Part shown: piece by piece, positions 1 through 8,567 of the stretch | How positions within the stretch are numbered: position 1 is the first letter of the stretch | How the letters are laid out: every line of letters begins with the position of its first letter | Assembly: GCA_046734795.1 (NCBI GenBank) | Contig: JBKPRX010000013.1 | Span: 1 to 58,137, forward strand | Source: JBKPRX01 sp046734795 | GTDB lineage: Bacteria; Actinomycetota; Thermoleophilia; Gaiellales; Gaiellaceae | Direction of reading: 5' to 3' | Length of the DNA: 58,137 bases | The notes under the pieces: model-generated | Told to the model about the DNA's origin: nothing | The model's input: only the letters and a program-made list of their open reading frames with translations | The model's database searches: none | Translations under genes and position numbers: made by a program

Positions 1-34
1 TCGAGCGTCTGACCCTCACACGGAGGTACCCCCC

Positions 35-1657
35 ATGACGCGGTCCCTCGGGAGTGCCGTGCGCCGTCGACGCCTGCTTGCGCGACGCGGTGGCATCCCT
101 CTACTCGTTGTCGTTGCAGCGCTTGTGCTGCTGGGCGCGGCGTCGGCGGATAGCGCGGACGGTCTCTGGCTGACGGCCGGTCAGGATCCGACGAACACGC
201 GCTGGCAGCCTGCTGAGACGAGGATTGGGGTCGACAACGTGGCGCAGCTCGCGCCGCGTTGGACATTTACGACGGGTGGCGACGTCTCCGCGACGCCCGC
301 CGTCGACGGAAACACCGTTTACGTACCCGACTGGGCCGGCAACCTGTTCGCGATCGACAAGAAGACAGGCTCCCAGGTCTGGTCACACAAGATCGGCGAC
401 TACACCGGGATTCCGGGCGACATCGCCCGGACGACGCCCGCGGTTGCCGGCAACAAGATCATCCTCGGCGACCAGGGTGGGCGACTAGGCGGTGGGGCGA
501 ACGTCGTCGCGGTCACCAAGCAATCCGGGAAGGTGCTCTGGACGACGCAGATCGATTCGCACCCGTTCTCGATCGTCACTCAGTCGGCAGTCATGTCCAG
601 CGACAACAAGGTCGTGTACGTCGGCGTCGCCTCGTATGAGGAGATACTCGTGGCGTTCATTCCCGGGTATGTGTGCTGCAGCTCGCGTGGCAGCGTCGTC
701 GCGCTCGACGCCGATACCGGTCGGATCCTTTGGAAGACCTACACCGTGCCCCCGGGCTTCAGCGGCGGAGCGGTCTGGGGCAGCACGCCGGTAGTCGACA
801 AGGCACGCAACAGCCTCTACGTCGGCACCGGCAACAACTACTCCGTTCCACAATCGGTCGTCGATTGCGCGGTCGCCGCCGGGAGCGATCCGGTTGCGGT
901 TCAGGCGTGCAATCCACCCGACAACCACTTCGACTCCGTCCTCGCACTCAACCTCGGAACCGGAGCGATCAAGTGGGCGAAGTTCGCCTTGCCACTTGAC
1001 ATCTGGAACCTCAACTGCCTTCCCGGCTTCGGCGACATCGATTTGTGCCCGAGCCCGACCGGCCCCGACTACGACTTCGGTCAGGGGCCGACCATGTTCA
1101 CGGTCGGCTCGAAGTCGACCGCGCGCGAGCTGCTCGGAATCGGTCAGAAAAGCGGTCAGTACTGGGCGCTCGATCCGAACACTGGGGCGACCGCGTGGGT
1201 CACCCAGGTCGGCCCGGGCGGCGTCACCGGCGGCCTGCAGTGGGGCTCGGCGAACGACGGCAAGCGGATCTACGTTGAGGACGCCAACTCGCTGTCACAG
1301 CCTTGGACGCTCGTCCAGGACGGGCAGCCCACCGGCACGACAGTGACGTCAGGCTTTTGGAGCGCCCTCGACACGGCGACCGGCAAGATCCTGTGGCAGA
1401 CCGCGAATCCCACTGGCGCTCAGGCACCCGGGGCGGTCTCGGGTGCGAACGGCGTCGTGTTTGGCTGCTCACTCGACCCGAGCGGGCACATGTTCGCGCT
1501 CAACGCGGCGACGGGCGCGATCCTCTGGGACTACGTGAGCGGCGGCGCTTGTGCAGCAGGCGCGTCGATCTCCGCCGGCACGGTGTTCTGGGGCTCGGGC
1601 TACACGCAGTTCGGGCTCACGGGAAGCAACAAGCTCTACGCCTTCTCGACGCCATAG
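35..1657 (+). CDS. Secreted PQQ-type beta-propeller protein (polyvinyl-alcohol-dehydrogenase-like)
   Basis: 540 residues. An Arg-rich N-terminus and a hydrophobic segment at about residues 21-38 form a signal peptide or anchor, so the propeller should lie outside the cytoplasm. The rest is a series of propeller blades with repeated 'A.D..TG...W' units (for example near residues 106-116 and 222-230). A vicinal Cys pair (C214-C215) is reminiscent of the vicinal disulfide of quinoprotein alcohol dehydrogenases. The best family guess is a PQQ-dependent alcohol or polyvinyl-alcohol dehydrogenase; the cofactor and substrate are inferred. The start is fixed by GGAGG at 22-26, eight bases before the ATG. 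No PQQ synthesis genes are in view, and a non-catalytic propeller is possible. Confidence 0.8.
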   Translation: MTRSLGSAVRRRRLLARRGGIPLLVVVAALVLLGAASADSADGLWLTAGQDPTNTRWQPAETRIGVDNVAQLAPRWTFTTGGDVSATPAVDGNTVYVPDWAGNLFAIDKKTGSQVWSHKIGDYTGIPGDIARTTPAVAGNKIILGDQGGRLGGGANVVAVTKQSGKVLWTTQIDSHPFSIVTQSAVMSSDNKVVYVGVASYEEILVAFIPGYVCCSSRGSVVALDADTGRILWKTYTVPPGFSGGAVWGSTPVVDKARNSLYVGTGNNYSVPQSVVDCAVAAGSDPVAVQACNPPDNHFDSVLALNLGTGAIKWAKFALPLDIWNLNCLPGFGDIDLCPSPTGPDYDFGQGPTMFTVGSKSTARELLGIGQKSGQYWALDPNTGATAWVTQVGPGGVTGGLQWGSANDGKRIYVEDANSLSQPWTLVQDGQPTGTTVTSGFWSALDTATGKILWQTANPTGAQAPGAVSGANGVVFGCSLDPSGHMFALNAATGAILWDYVSGGACAAGASISAGTVFWGSGYTQFGLTGSNKLYAFSTP

Positions 1658-1675
1658 ACGGCGGCTTCGCCGACC

Positions 1676-1712
1676 GACGCAGTGGGCTCCTGTACCCAGG
1701 GCCCACTGCGTC
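1676..1712. terminator. Bidirectional hairpin between convergent genes
   Basis: A perfect 12-bp inverted repeat, GACGCAGTGGGC (1676-1687) and its complement (1701-1712), with a 13-nt loop. It lies between the stop of the propeller gene and the stop of the convergent esterase gene. There is no T-run, so it may work as a Rho-assisted or actinobacterial hairpin-only terminator. Confidence 0.6.
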
Positions 1713-1754
1713 CCGCTGTGGGAACGCGGACGGCGGCTGTTGCGAACTACGGAG

Positions 1755-2522
1755 CTACCGGGAAGCGTCGACGGCCCGCAGCGCGAACTCGACTGCGCGC
1801 CGCCCGATCTCCTCCGCGTCGTAGTCGAGCGTCGCGACGTGGAAGCTCCGCTCGAGCTCCACGACCTCGAGCGGGCCGGCGAGTGACGACTCGATCAGGT
1901 CCCGCGAGTCGCGGGCGACGACGTGATCCTGAAGGCTGTGGACGAGAAGCGTCGGCACCTTGACCTCGCGCAGCTTCGGCTGGAGTTCGTTCGCTGCGTC
2001 GATCAGCTCGATGAAGCCCGCGGCGGGTACCGAGTCGTACGCGAGCTCCGTCACACCGGGCTTGGCGATGTCGTTCCCGACCGCCGGTAGGAAACGCTGG
2101 CCGGCGTCGAGCGCGGCCTGACACCCTTCACGTGCTGCGCCGAGCGGTCGCGCGTCGGCGAAGGCGTTGATCAGAACGAGGCCCGCGACCTCCGGATGGC
2201 GCGACGCGAGCCAGAGCGTCAGCGTGCCGCCCATCGACAAGCCCGCGACGACGACGCGCTCGCACCGGGCGGCCAGGTCCTCGTATGCGCGCTCGACCGT
2301 CGCCGTCCAGTCCTTCCAGCCTGTCGTCGCCATCTCGTCGACCGACGTGCCGTGCCCCGGAAGCCGTGGCAGCTCGACGCTGAAGCCGGCGCTCGCAAAC
2401 GCGTGCGCGAGTCCGCGCATCGACTGCGGGCTGCCGGTGAAGCCGTGCACGACGAGGGCGCCGTGAGGGCCGCCGGCCGTCGAGAGGGGCTCGGCGCCTT
2501 CCAGCACCGGATGCTCGGTCAT
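1755..2522 (-). CDS. Alpha/beta hydrolase, Est30-like carboxylesterase
   Basis: 255 residues with the compact monoacylglycerol-lipase/Est30 type fold. The HGFTG oxyanion segment is at residues 26-30 and the nucleophile elbow GLSMG holds Ser96. The acid is probably Asp199 (in SLQDH) and the base His228 (in SFHVA). The role is hydrolysis of short or medium acyl esters in the cytoplasm; the exact substrate is unknown. The ATG at 2522 is preferred over an upstream in-frame ATG at 2579, because GAGGAG lies just in front of it and the additional 19 residues look non-coding. It converges with the propeller gene and diverges from the next gene. Confidence 0.85.
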   Translation of the reverse strand: MTEHPVLEGAEPLSTAGGPHGALVVHGFTGSPQSMRGLAHAFASAGFSVELPRLPGHGTSVDEMATTGWKDWTATVERAYEDLAARCERVVVAGLSMGGTLTLWLASRHPEVAGLVLINAFADARPLGAAREGCQAALDAGQRFLPAVGNDIAKPGVTELAYDSVPAAGFIELIDAANELQPKLREVKVPTLLVHSLQDHVVARDSRDLIESSLAGPLEVVELERSFHVATLDYDAEEIGRRAVEFALRAVDASR

Positions 2523-2590
2523 CGGTTCGTTCTCCTCGTTCGTTTGGTTGCGCAGGTGGAGGCACCGTAATCCTGGCATCGTTTCGCGTC

Positions 2591-3241
2591 ATGCCGACGC
2601 ACCGGTCGCGAACGCCGATCCTCGTCCTGGTCGTCGTCGGCATTGCCGTCTCGGCGACGACTGCCGCGGCTGCGCTCTCGAAGCTTCGAGTCGACTACAA
2701 CGCTCGCGATCAGGCCGCCGCGCACGCGGTCGTGATCAAGCGCGCGGACCTCGGCTCGGGAACGTGGAGCGGCGGCCCTTCGAAGGTCAACCTGACGCAG
2801 CAGTTCCCGGACTGCGCGAATGCGGCCCCGCGTGAAACGGTCGTGACCGGCGCGGCGGCAACGGATTGGAAGACCACGCGCACGTTGCTCTCGAGCCAGA
2901 CGCAAATCGTGAAGAGCGCCGGGATGCTTCGGCGCGACTGGGACGCGATCGTGCCGTGCTTCGAGCGGACGCTGGCGAAGGTCCTCGCGTCGCCGTCACT
3001 GTCGGTCGTCTCGACCACACGAATTGCGTTCCCGCACCTGACCGATCACAGCGCAGCGTTTCAGGCCCGCGTGACCGTGCGTTCGCAAGGCCAGGTCGAG
3101 CCTCTCGTCGCGGAGTACGTGCTCGTCGGCAAGGGGCGAAGCGAGATCACGCTCGGAACGCTCGCGACCGAGAAGGACGCGGCGAAGGTGTCCGCGACGA
3201 ACGTGCGCTTGGCGCGACTGCTCGTCCGTCGCGCCCCCTGA
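2591..3241 (+). CDS. Hypothetical secreted or membrane-anchored protein
   Basis: 216 residues, family not recognised. A short basic N-terminus is followed by a hydrophobic segment (about residues 9-28, ending in Ala-rich sequence) typical of a signal peptide. The mature part is a mixed alpha/beta domain with two Cys (DCAN near residue 75 and PCFE near residue 118) that could form an extracytoplasmic disulfide. It starts 68 bases from the divergent esterase start. No enzyme motif is visible. The weak Shine-Dalgarno makes the exact start less certain. Confidence 0.65.
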   Translation: MPTHRSRTPILVLVVVGIAVSATTAAAALSKLRVDYNARDQAAAHAVVIKRADLGSGTWSGGPSKVNLTQQFPDCANAAPRETVVTGAAATDWKTTRTLLSSQTQIVKSAGMLRRDWDAIVPCFERTLAKVLASPSLSVVSTTRIAFPHLTDHSAAFQARVTVRSQGQVEPLVAEYVLVGKGRSEITLGTLATEKDAAKVSATNVRLARLLVRRAP

Positions 3242-3250
3242 CACCCCGCG

Positions 3251-3775
3251 TTACCGCAGTCGCTTCCAGTAGAAGACCGTCGGCGTCAGCGTGCTGTCGG
3301 GGTTGAGCGCGTAGTCCGGGATCTCGCCGGAGCGGGTCCAGCCGAGCCGTTCGTAGAGACGCTCGGCGTCTGCGGTCGCGGTGTCGAGGGTCAGGAGCCA
3401 ACGGTCGGCTTGGCGTGCGGCGTCCTCGAGCGCGACCATCAGCGCTTCGCCGATGCCGCGGCGGCGCGCGCTCGTGTGGACGAGCAGCTTGCTCACGGTC
3501 GCGCGGTGCGGTTGGTTCGGCATCGTGTCGATGTCGAGCTGAACAGTGCCAACGACGCCGTCGTCCGCGGCCGCGACGAGCAGGACGCAGCGTCCGTCTG
3601 CAACCGCGCGCTCGATTCGCTGCCAGTACGCGTCTGCGTCGGCTTCCGAAAGGGGTTCGAGAAACCCCACCGAGGCACCCGCGTGCACCGAGTCGATGAG
3701 GATCTCCGTCAGCTGCGCTCGCATTTCTGCAAGCGCATTCGCGTCGGGGATCGTGATCTGCACTGTCGCGCTCAC
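3251..3775 (-). CDS. GNAT-family N-acetyltransferase
   Basis: 174 residues. The central V-x-K-L-L-V-h segment is followed by an R-R-x-G-I-G-like acetyl-CoA pyrophosphate loop (SARRRGIGEALM, about residues 102-113) and then a hydrophobic helix. A C-terminal 'AERLYERLGW' matches motif B of the family. It transfers an acetyl group from acetyl-CoA to an unknown amine. The start is GTG at 3775. It is transcribed divergently from the lipoprotein gene, and the two -10 candidates overlap around 3785-3792. Confidence 0.85.
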   Translation of the reverse strand: MSATVQITIPDANALAEMRAQLTEILIDSVHAGASVGFLEPLSEADADAYWQRIERAVADGRCVLLVAAADDGVVGTVQLDIDTMPNQPHRATVSKLLVHTSARRRGIGEALMVALEDAARQADRWLLTLDTATADAERLYERLGWTRSGEIPDYALNPDSTLTPTVFYWKRLR

Positions 3776-3784
3776 GGTTCCGCG

Positions 3785-3792
3785 ACGATACT
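3785..3792. promoter_or_regulatory. Overlapping divergent -10 elements
   Basis: GATACT (3787-3792, plus strand) lies exactly 6 nt before the ATG at 3799. On the minus strand the same bases read TATCGT (3790-3785), 9 nt before the GTG at 3775. Neither start has a Shine-Dalgarno, so both genes look near-leaderless and the two promoters would compete for one site. Confidence 0.4.
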
Positions 3793-3798
3793 CGGAAC

Positions 3799-4317
3799 AT
3801 GCAGAGAATCGTCTGCGCAGTCGCGGCCTTCGTGTTCCTCGTCGCAGTCGCCGGCTGCGGTGGGACGACGACCGTCACGCGCACCGTCACCGTCGGCGCG
3901 AAGAGGGGAGTCGGACCGCCCGGCGAGCTCGCGCAATTCGGCTACATCAAGTCGCTCGAGAAACACGGGCGCTTCTACGACCTGCGCTTCGACCCGGCGC
4001 TTCTGCTCAGCGGCAGCACGGCGAACAAGGCCGCGGCAGAGGACGGCGCGGTCGACCCCGGACAGCCGGTCCCGAACGACAACTACATCGTCGACGAAGG
4101 CCACCGCGCCTTCTCGTATCGCGTGCCGCCGTCGGCGCGCGTGACCGTGCTCGCGAACAGTCCGAGCGGGAAGAAGATCACGGTCGCGCAGCTCGCCGAG
4201 CTTGTCGCCGGGCGCAACCCGCTCGGGCGCCGGCTGTTCGAGCCGATCTCGACCGGGTTCTGGATGGTCACGCGCATCGACACCGTGCGCTCGCTCGACC
4301 AGCAGTACCGGCCGTAG
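3799..4317 (+). CDS. Putative lipoprotein of unknown function
   Basis: 172 residues. The N-terminal hydrophobic stretch ends in a lipobox-like VAGC, with Cys at about residue 20, predicting a diacylglyceryl-modified protein on the outer face of the membrane. A Thr/Val-rich stretch (TTTVTRTVTVG) follows, as is common for lipoprotein linkers in this group. The remaining domain is not recognised. No Shine-Dalgarno is visible, and a -10-like GATACT sits 6 nt before the ATG, so a leaderless mRNA is likely. Confidence 0.7.
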   Translation: MQRIVCAVAAFVFLVAVAGCGGTTTVTRTVTVGAKRGVGPPGELAQFGYIKSLEKHGRFYDLRFDPALLLSGSTANKAAAEDGAVDPGQPVPNDNYIVDEGHRAFSYRVPPSARVTVLANSPSGKKITVAQLAELVAGRNPLGRRLFEPISTGFWMVTRIDTVRSLDQQYRP

Positions 4318-4428
4318 GCGTCAGGCGACTCGGCGACGATCCGCCCGAGCGCGCCCGCCACGCCCAATTGTCCGGCCCAATCGTCCGAGCCGAGCCACCT
4401 GGAAAAGCGAGCGAGATGCGCGCCCCTC

Positions 4429-4451
4429 TACCATTCGTCGCGACGCGACGA
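4429..4451 (+). promoter_or_regulatory. Possible promoter and operator of the acyl-CoA dehydrogenase gene
   Basis: A -10-like TACCAT (4429-4434) is followed at once by a perfect inverted repeat TCGTCGC-GAC-GCGACGA (4435-4451), which would cover the transcription start. The Shine-Dalgarno and ATG follow at 4455-4469. A repressor binding here would block initiation; the regulator is unknown. Palindromes of CGAC units occur easily in such GC-rich DNA. Confidence 0.3.
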
Positions 4452-4466
4452 GCCAGGAGGCGGAGG

Positions 4467-6383
4467 ATGAGCGACCAGGTTTCCTACGAGCAAGCACGGG
4501 AGCTCGCCGAACAGAGTCGTGAGACGCAGTGGGAGCGACCGAGCTTCGGCAAGGAGCTCTTCCTCGGCAACTTCGATCTGTCGCTGATCCACCCGCAGCC
4601 GGACGAGCCGGCGGAGATGCGCGAGAAGGGCGATGCGTTTCTCGAGCGGCTGCGCGTCTTCCTTGAAGAGCGCGTCGACCCGCTGCAGATCGAGCGCGAC
4701 GCGAAGATTCCCGACGACGTGATCCAGGGGCTGAAGGAGCTCGGCGCGCTCGGCATGAAGATTCCGGAGGAGTACGGCGGCCTCGGGCTCTCGCTCCTCT
4801 ACTACACGAAGGCTGTCGCGCTCGCGGGCACCTGGCACTCGTCGCTCGGCGCACTTCTCTCCGCGCATCAGTCGATCGGCTTGCCCGAGCCGTTGCGGCT
4901 CTTCGGCTCCGCGGAGCAGAAGAGCGAATGGCTGCCGAAGCTCGCACGGACGCACGTCTCGGCGTTTCTCCTCACGGAGCCCGACGTCGGGTCGGATCCC
5001 GCGCGGATGAGCTGCATGGCCACGCCGACCGACGACGGAAATGGCTACGTCGTCAACGGCACGAAGCTGTGGGCGACGAACGGTGCGATCGCAGACGTCG
5101 TCGTCGTGATGGCGATGGTGCCGCGCACCGAGGAGCACAAGGGCGGGATCACGGCGTTCATCTGCCCGTGCGACCTCGAAGGCGTCACGGTCACGCACCG
5201 CAACGAGTTCATGGGCATCCGCGGGATCGAGAACTCGGTCACGCAGTTCGAGAGCGTCTACCTGCCGAAGGAGAACGTGATCGGCGGGATCGGAATGGGA
5301 TTGAAGATCGCGCTGACGACGCTCAACACCGGTCGCCTGTCGCTGCCGGCGACAACCGCTGCCGCGGCGAAATATTCATTGAAGGTGTCGCGCGAATGGG
5401 CGGCCGAGCGCGTGCAGTGGGGAAAGCCGATCGGGCAGCACGACGAAGTCGCGCAGAAGCTCGCCTTCGTCGCGGGAACGGCGTTCGGCATCGAGGCAGT
5501 CGTCGACGTGTCGTGCCGGCTCGCCGACGACAAGCGAAACGACATTCGGATCGAAGCGGCGCTCGCGAAGCTCTACGGCTCGGAGTTCGGCTGGCAGGCG
5601 GTCGACACGATGGTGCAGATTCGCGGCGGTCGCGGGTTCGAGACGGCGGAGTCGTTGAAGCGACGCGGCGAGAAGCCGGTGCCCGCGGAGCAGCTGCTCC
5701 GCGACATGCGCATCAACCGGATCTTCGAAGGCTCGACCGAGATCATGCACCTGCTGATTGCGCGCGAGGCGCTCGACACGCACCTCGACGCCGGCGGGAA
5801 GATGCTCGAGCCCGGCGTCGCGGCGCCCGAGAAGGCGAAGGCCGCGGCGAAGGCCGGTAAGTTCTACGCCGGCTGGTTCCCGAAGCTCACGGTCGGCCAG
5901 GGACAGCGGCCGTCGTCGTACGCGGAGTTCGGGCCGCTCGCGAGCCATCTGCGCTTCGCCGAGCGGAACTCGCGGAAGCTCGCGCGCTCGATCTTCTACG
6001 CGCTCGGCGTCCATCGCGCAGGGCTCGAGCGCAAGGGCGCACTGCTCGGTCGCTTCGTCGACATCGGCGCGGAGCTGTACGCGATCGCTTGCGCGTGCGT
6101 GTATGCGGAGCGCATCGGCACCACCGAGGCGCGCGAGCTCGCCGATCTGTTCTGCAGTCAGTCGCGTCGGCGGATCGACACGCTCTTCCACGCGCTCTGG
6201 GCAAACGACGACGATGCGAGCTACCGCGCCGCGCAGAAGGTCCTGGCGGGCCGGTACGCATGGCTCGAGGCAGACCTGGCCGATCCCGCCGGTGACGGGC
6301 CGATGATTCCGCGACATCCCACACCGGCTGCGGACACTGAAGACGTCGACGAGGAAGCGCCGACGCCCGCGCGCGCCGGCTGA
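4467..6383 (+). CDS. Acyl-CoA dehydrogenase, long VLCAD/ACAD9-like form
   Basis: 638 residues: an ordinary acyl-CoA dehydrogenase core (about 1-430) plus a C-terminal helical extension of about 200 residues, as in VLCAD/ACAD9-type enzymes. It should oxidise fatty acyl-CoA to trans-2-enoyl-CoA using FAD. The N-terminal SFGKELFLGNFD resembles the same segment of that subfamily. The flavin-binding region FLLTEPDVGSD and the catalytic-Glu segment RIFEGSTEI are present. The start at 4467 is supported by AGGAGG at 4455-4460. It appears monocistronic and converges with the FGase gene. No ETF or other beta-oxidation genes are adjacent. The open frame continues upstream, but that part antisenses the GNAT gene and is not coding. 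Confidence 0.93.
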   Translation: MSDQVSYEQARELAEQSRETQWERPSFGKELFLGNFDLSLIHPQPDEPAEMREKGDAFLERLRVFLEERVDPLQIERDAKIPDDVIQGLKELGALGMKIPEEYGGLGLSLLYYTKAVALAGTWHSSLGALLSAHQSIGLPEPLRLFGSAEQKSEWLPKLARTHVSAFLLTEPDVGSDPARMSCMATPTDDGNGYVVNGTKLWATNGAIADVVVVMAMVPRTEEHKGGITAFICPCDLEGVTVTHRNEFMGIRGIENSVTQFESVYLPKENVIGGIGMGLKIALTTLNTGRLSLPATTAAAAKYSLKVSREWAAERVQWGKPIGQHDEVAQKLAFVAGTAFGIEAVVDVSCRLADDKRNDIRIEAALAKLYGSEFGWQAVDTMVQIRGGRGFETAESLKRRGEKPVPAEQLLRDMRINRIFEGSTEIMHLLIAREALDTHLDAGGKMLEPGVAAPEKAKAAAKAGKFYAGWFPKLTVGQGQRPSSYAEFGPLASHLRFAERNSRKLARSIFYALGVHRAGLERKGALLGRFVDIGAELYAIACACVYAERIGTTEARELADLFCSQSRRRIDTLFHALWANDDDASYRAAQKVLAGRYAWLEADLADPAGDGPMIPRHPTPAADTEDVDEEAPTPARAG

Positions 6384-6387
6384 CGGT

Positions 6388-7164
6388 TCACCGGCAGCGC
6401 GCGTCGTAGCCGGCGACGATCTCTTCGATCGCGCCGCGAACTCGCGTCTGGGCGGACGCAAATCGTCCCCGGTCGAAGCGTGGGCGAGCGTGCGGCCAGC
6501 CCTCGGGCTCGAGGTAACAGCCGTAGTGCAGCTCGACGATCAGCGCGTCGACGTCGCTACGCGAGACGAAGCGACGAACGATCCAGCCGCCGGTAAAGCG
6601 CCGATTGACGCTGACGCGAAAGCCGGCGTGCTCGAACGCGCCGACAACGAGCTCGAGTGCGTTGACGGTAGCGCTCGTTCCTTTCGCGTCGCCGACGACG
6701 ACATCGGTGTCGAGCGGCACGCCGAAGCTGTGCAGGTCGAGCAGCAGGACTCGGTCGAACCGCTCGCGAGCCGCCGCGATCAGCGCGTCGAGTGCTTCGT
6801 GGTACGGCGTGTGTCCGGCCGCGATTCGATCGTCGAGCTCGCGCTCGGATGGCGGCTCGGCGTAGAGCTCGAGACCCCACGGTGTCGCCGCGGCGACGGC
6901 CGCGCGTTTGAACTCGCCGTGGCGGATCGCCGGATCGCGATTCGGGTCGACGACGTAGCGGTTGAGCGTCGCCTCGACCGTTGCGATTCCGAGCGCCGGT
7001 AGGAACTCATAGAGACGCGGCGTGTCCCAATCGGTGTTGATGAGTTCCTCTACGGAGCATTTGAGGCCGCCGCGCGCCCACTCGGGGAAGGTCTCGCCGC
7101 CGTGCGGGAGCGACGCGACGATCGGAACGCGAGCCGCGGTTGGCTCGTGAACCCGCGCCGTCAC
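6388..7164 (-). CDS. N-formylglutamate amidohydrolase (FGase) family protein
   Basis: 258 residues, covering the whole FGase domain. The sequence opens with the family's S-x-P-H-G-G signature (ASLPHGGETF, about residues 17-26), has a central LLLDLHSFG metal/active-site segment, and ends with DALIVELHYGCYLEPE. It hydrolyses N-formyl-L-glutamate or a related N-acyl amino acid to free amino acid and formate or acid, probably with a metal. The start is GTG at 7164, whose GTGA overlaps the amidase stop, so it is translationally coupled as the last gene of a HIT-amidase-FGase operon. No other histidine-degradation gene is nearby, so hutG would be an over-call. Confidence 0.8.
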   Translation of the reverse strand: MTARVHEPTAARVPIVASLPHGGETFPEWARGGLKCSVEELINTDWDTPRLYEFLPALGIATVEATLNRYVVDPNRDPAIRHGEFKRAAVAAATPWGLELYAEPPSERELDDRIAAGHTPYHEALDALIAAARERFDRVLLLDLHSFGVPLDTDVVVGDAKGTSATVNALELVVGAFEHAGFRVSVNRRFTGGWIVRRFVSRSDVDALIVELHYGCYLEPEGWPHARPRFDRGRFASAQTRVRGAIEEIVAGYDARCR

Positions 7165-8567
7165 AGTCCGGGCGGCGCCGGCACTCCGAGTTCCCGCTGG
7201 AGCGTGAGCCCGAGGCCGAGCAGCATCCAGTCTGAGCCGGCAGGACCGACGAGCGAGACGCTCGTGGGCAATTTCGTCCTCGAGCCGACTCCGCTCGGAA
7301 GCGCGACGACCGGAAAGCCCGTCCAGTTCCAGTAGTGCGTGTACGCGATCAGCGCCATGTCGCTGAAGGCGTGGTCGTACCCGGAGCCCCGCGTCGGCGC
7401 GACAACGGGCAGCGTCGGCTCGAGGATCGCGCTGATCCGCTCGGCCGCGAGCCAGTCGCTCCAGCGCGCGGTGAGCTCGCGCCGTCGTGCCTGCGCGGCC
7501 GCGTACTCCCAGCCGGTCAGCGCGCGCGCTTCTGCCGTCTCCACGAACTCTCGGATTGATGGGCGATACCGGTCGCGCAGGTTGTCGAAGCGGCGGTGGT
7601 AGCCGAGCATGTCCGCGCCGAAGACGTCGGTGAAGTCGGCGAAGACGTCGAGCGCTGCAACGTCGGGTGGCGTCTCGAGAACCTTCGCTCCCCCGTCCCG
7701 GCAGAGACCGAGAACCGCGTCGAAGCTCGCAGCGACGTCCGCGTCGAGCTCGTGCGCGCCGAGCCGAGGCGACACCGCAAGGCGAAGGCCGTCCAGCCGC
7801 GCGGGTTCGAGTGGCGGAGCCGGCATGCGCGGGATCGCGCTTTCCGCGCGTCCTGTGTCCGCGCCGACCATCGCCTCGAGCAAGAGCGCGCAATCCTCGA
7901 GCGTCCGAGCCATCGGACCCGCGTGGTCGAGGCTCCAGCAGAGCGGCACGACACCCGCGAGCGAGACGAGGTTCCGCGTCGGCTTGATCGTCGAGGTGCC
8001 GCAACACGCAGACGGAATCCGCAGCGAGCCGGCCGTGTCGGTGCCCGTCGCGGCGGGGACCATCCGCGCCGCGAGCGCAGCACCGGAGCCGCCGCTCGAG
8101 CCGCCGGCGGTGCGCGCGAGCTGCCACGGGTTCCCGACCTGGTCCGTGGTACCGCCGGCGGCGAACTCGTGCGTGTGCAGGTGGCCGAGCAAGACCATCC
8201 CGTGCGCGCGCAGCCGAGACCAGACGTCACTGTCGCGCGTCGGGTGCTCGTCGAGCACGCGGCTCGAGGCCGTCAGCGGTTTGCCTTCGACCGCGTAGAG
8301 ATCCTTCAGGCCGAGCGGAACACCGCAGAGAGCCGGAGCGTCGTCGCGCGCACGCCGTTCGTCTGCCGCGGCCGCGGCCGCGAGCGCATCCTCCGCATAG
8401 ACGCGGATCCACGCGTTCACGGAGCTCGCGTCGCCGTCGAAGCTGTGCGCGCCGTCACGCTCGTCGATCCGAGCGAGGCAGGCCTCGACGAGCTCGCGCG
8501 ACGACAAGTCGCCGCTCGAGAGGAGCCTCGAGCACGCGACGACGCCGAGATCCGCCGGATGGCTCAT
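7161..8567 (-). CDS. Amidase (amidase-signature family)
   Basis: 468 residues. The Ser-cisSer-Lys triad is visible: Lys88 in GVPLGLKD, the Gly/Ser-rich signature GGSSGGSGA at residues 155-163, and the nucleophile Ser181 in GTDTAGSLRIPS. The protein should hydrolyse a carboxamide to acid and ammonia; the substrate is not predictable. It differs from GatA in context, since no gatB or gatC is present. The ATG at 8567 overlaps the stop of the HIT gene by 4 bp, and its own stop overlaps the FGase start by 4 bp. An upstream in-frame ATG at 8735 lies inside the HIT gene and is rejected. Confidence 0.9.
   Translation of the reverse strand: MSHPADLGVVACSRLLSSGDLSSRELVEACLARIDERDGAHSFDGDASSVNAWIRVYAEDALAAAAAADERRARDDAPALCGVPLGLKDLYAVEGKPLTASSRVLDEHPTRDSDVWSRLRAHGMVLLGHLHTHEFAAGGTTDQVGNPWQLARTAGGSSGGSGAALAARMVPAATGTDTAGSLRIPSACCGTSTIKPTRNLVSLAGVVPLCWSLDHAGPMARTLEDCALLLEAMVGADTGRAESAIPRMPAPPLEPARLDGLRLAVSPRLGAHELDADVAASFDAVLGLCRDGGAKVLETPPDVAALDVFADFTDVFGADMLGYHRRFDNLRDRYRPSIREFVETAEARALTGWEYAAAQARRRELTARWSDWLAAERISAILEPTLPVVAPTRGSGYDHAFSDMALIAYTHYWNWTGFPVVALPSGVGSRTKLPTSVSLVGPAGSDWMLLGLGLTLQRELGVPAPPGL

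Noticed and set aside
3546..4466. Long upstream extension of the acyl-CoA dehydrogenase frame
   Set aside because: It runs antisense to the GNAT gene and out of frame over the lipoprotein gene. Composition is Arg/Ala-rich shadow sequence, and AGGAGG marks the real start at 4467.
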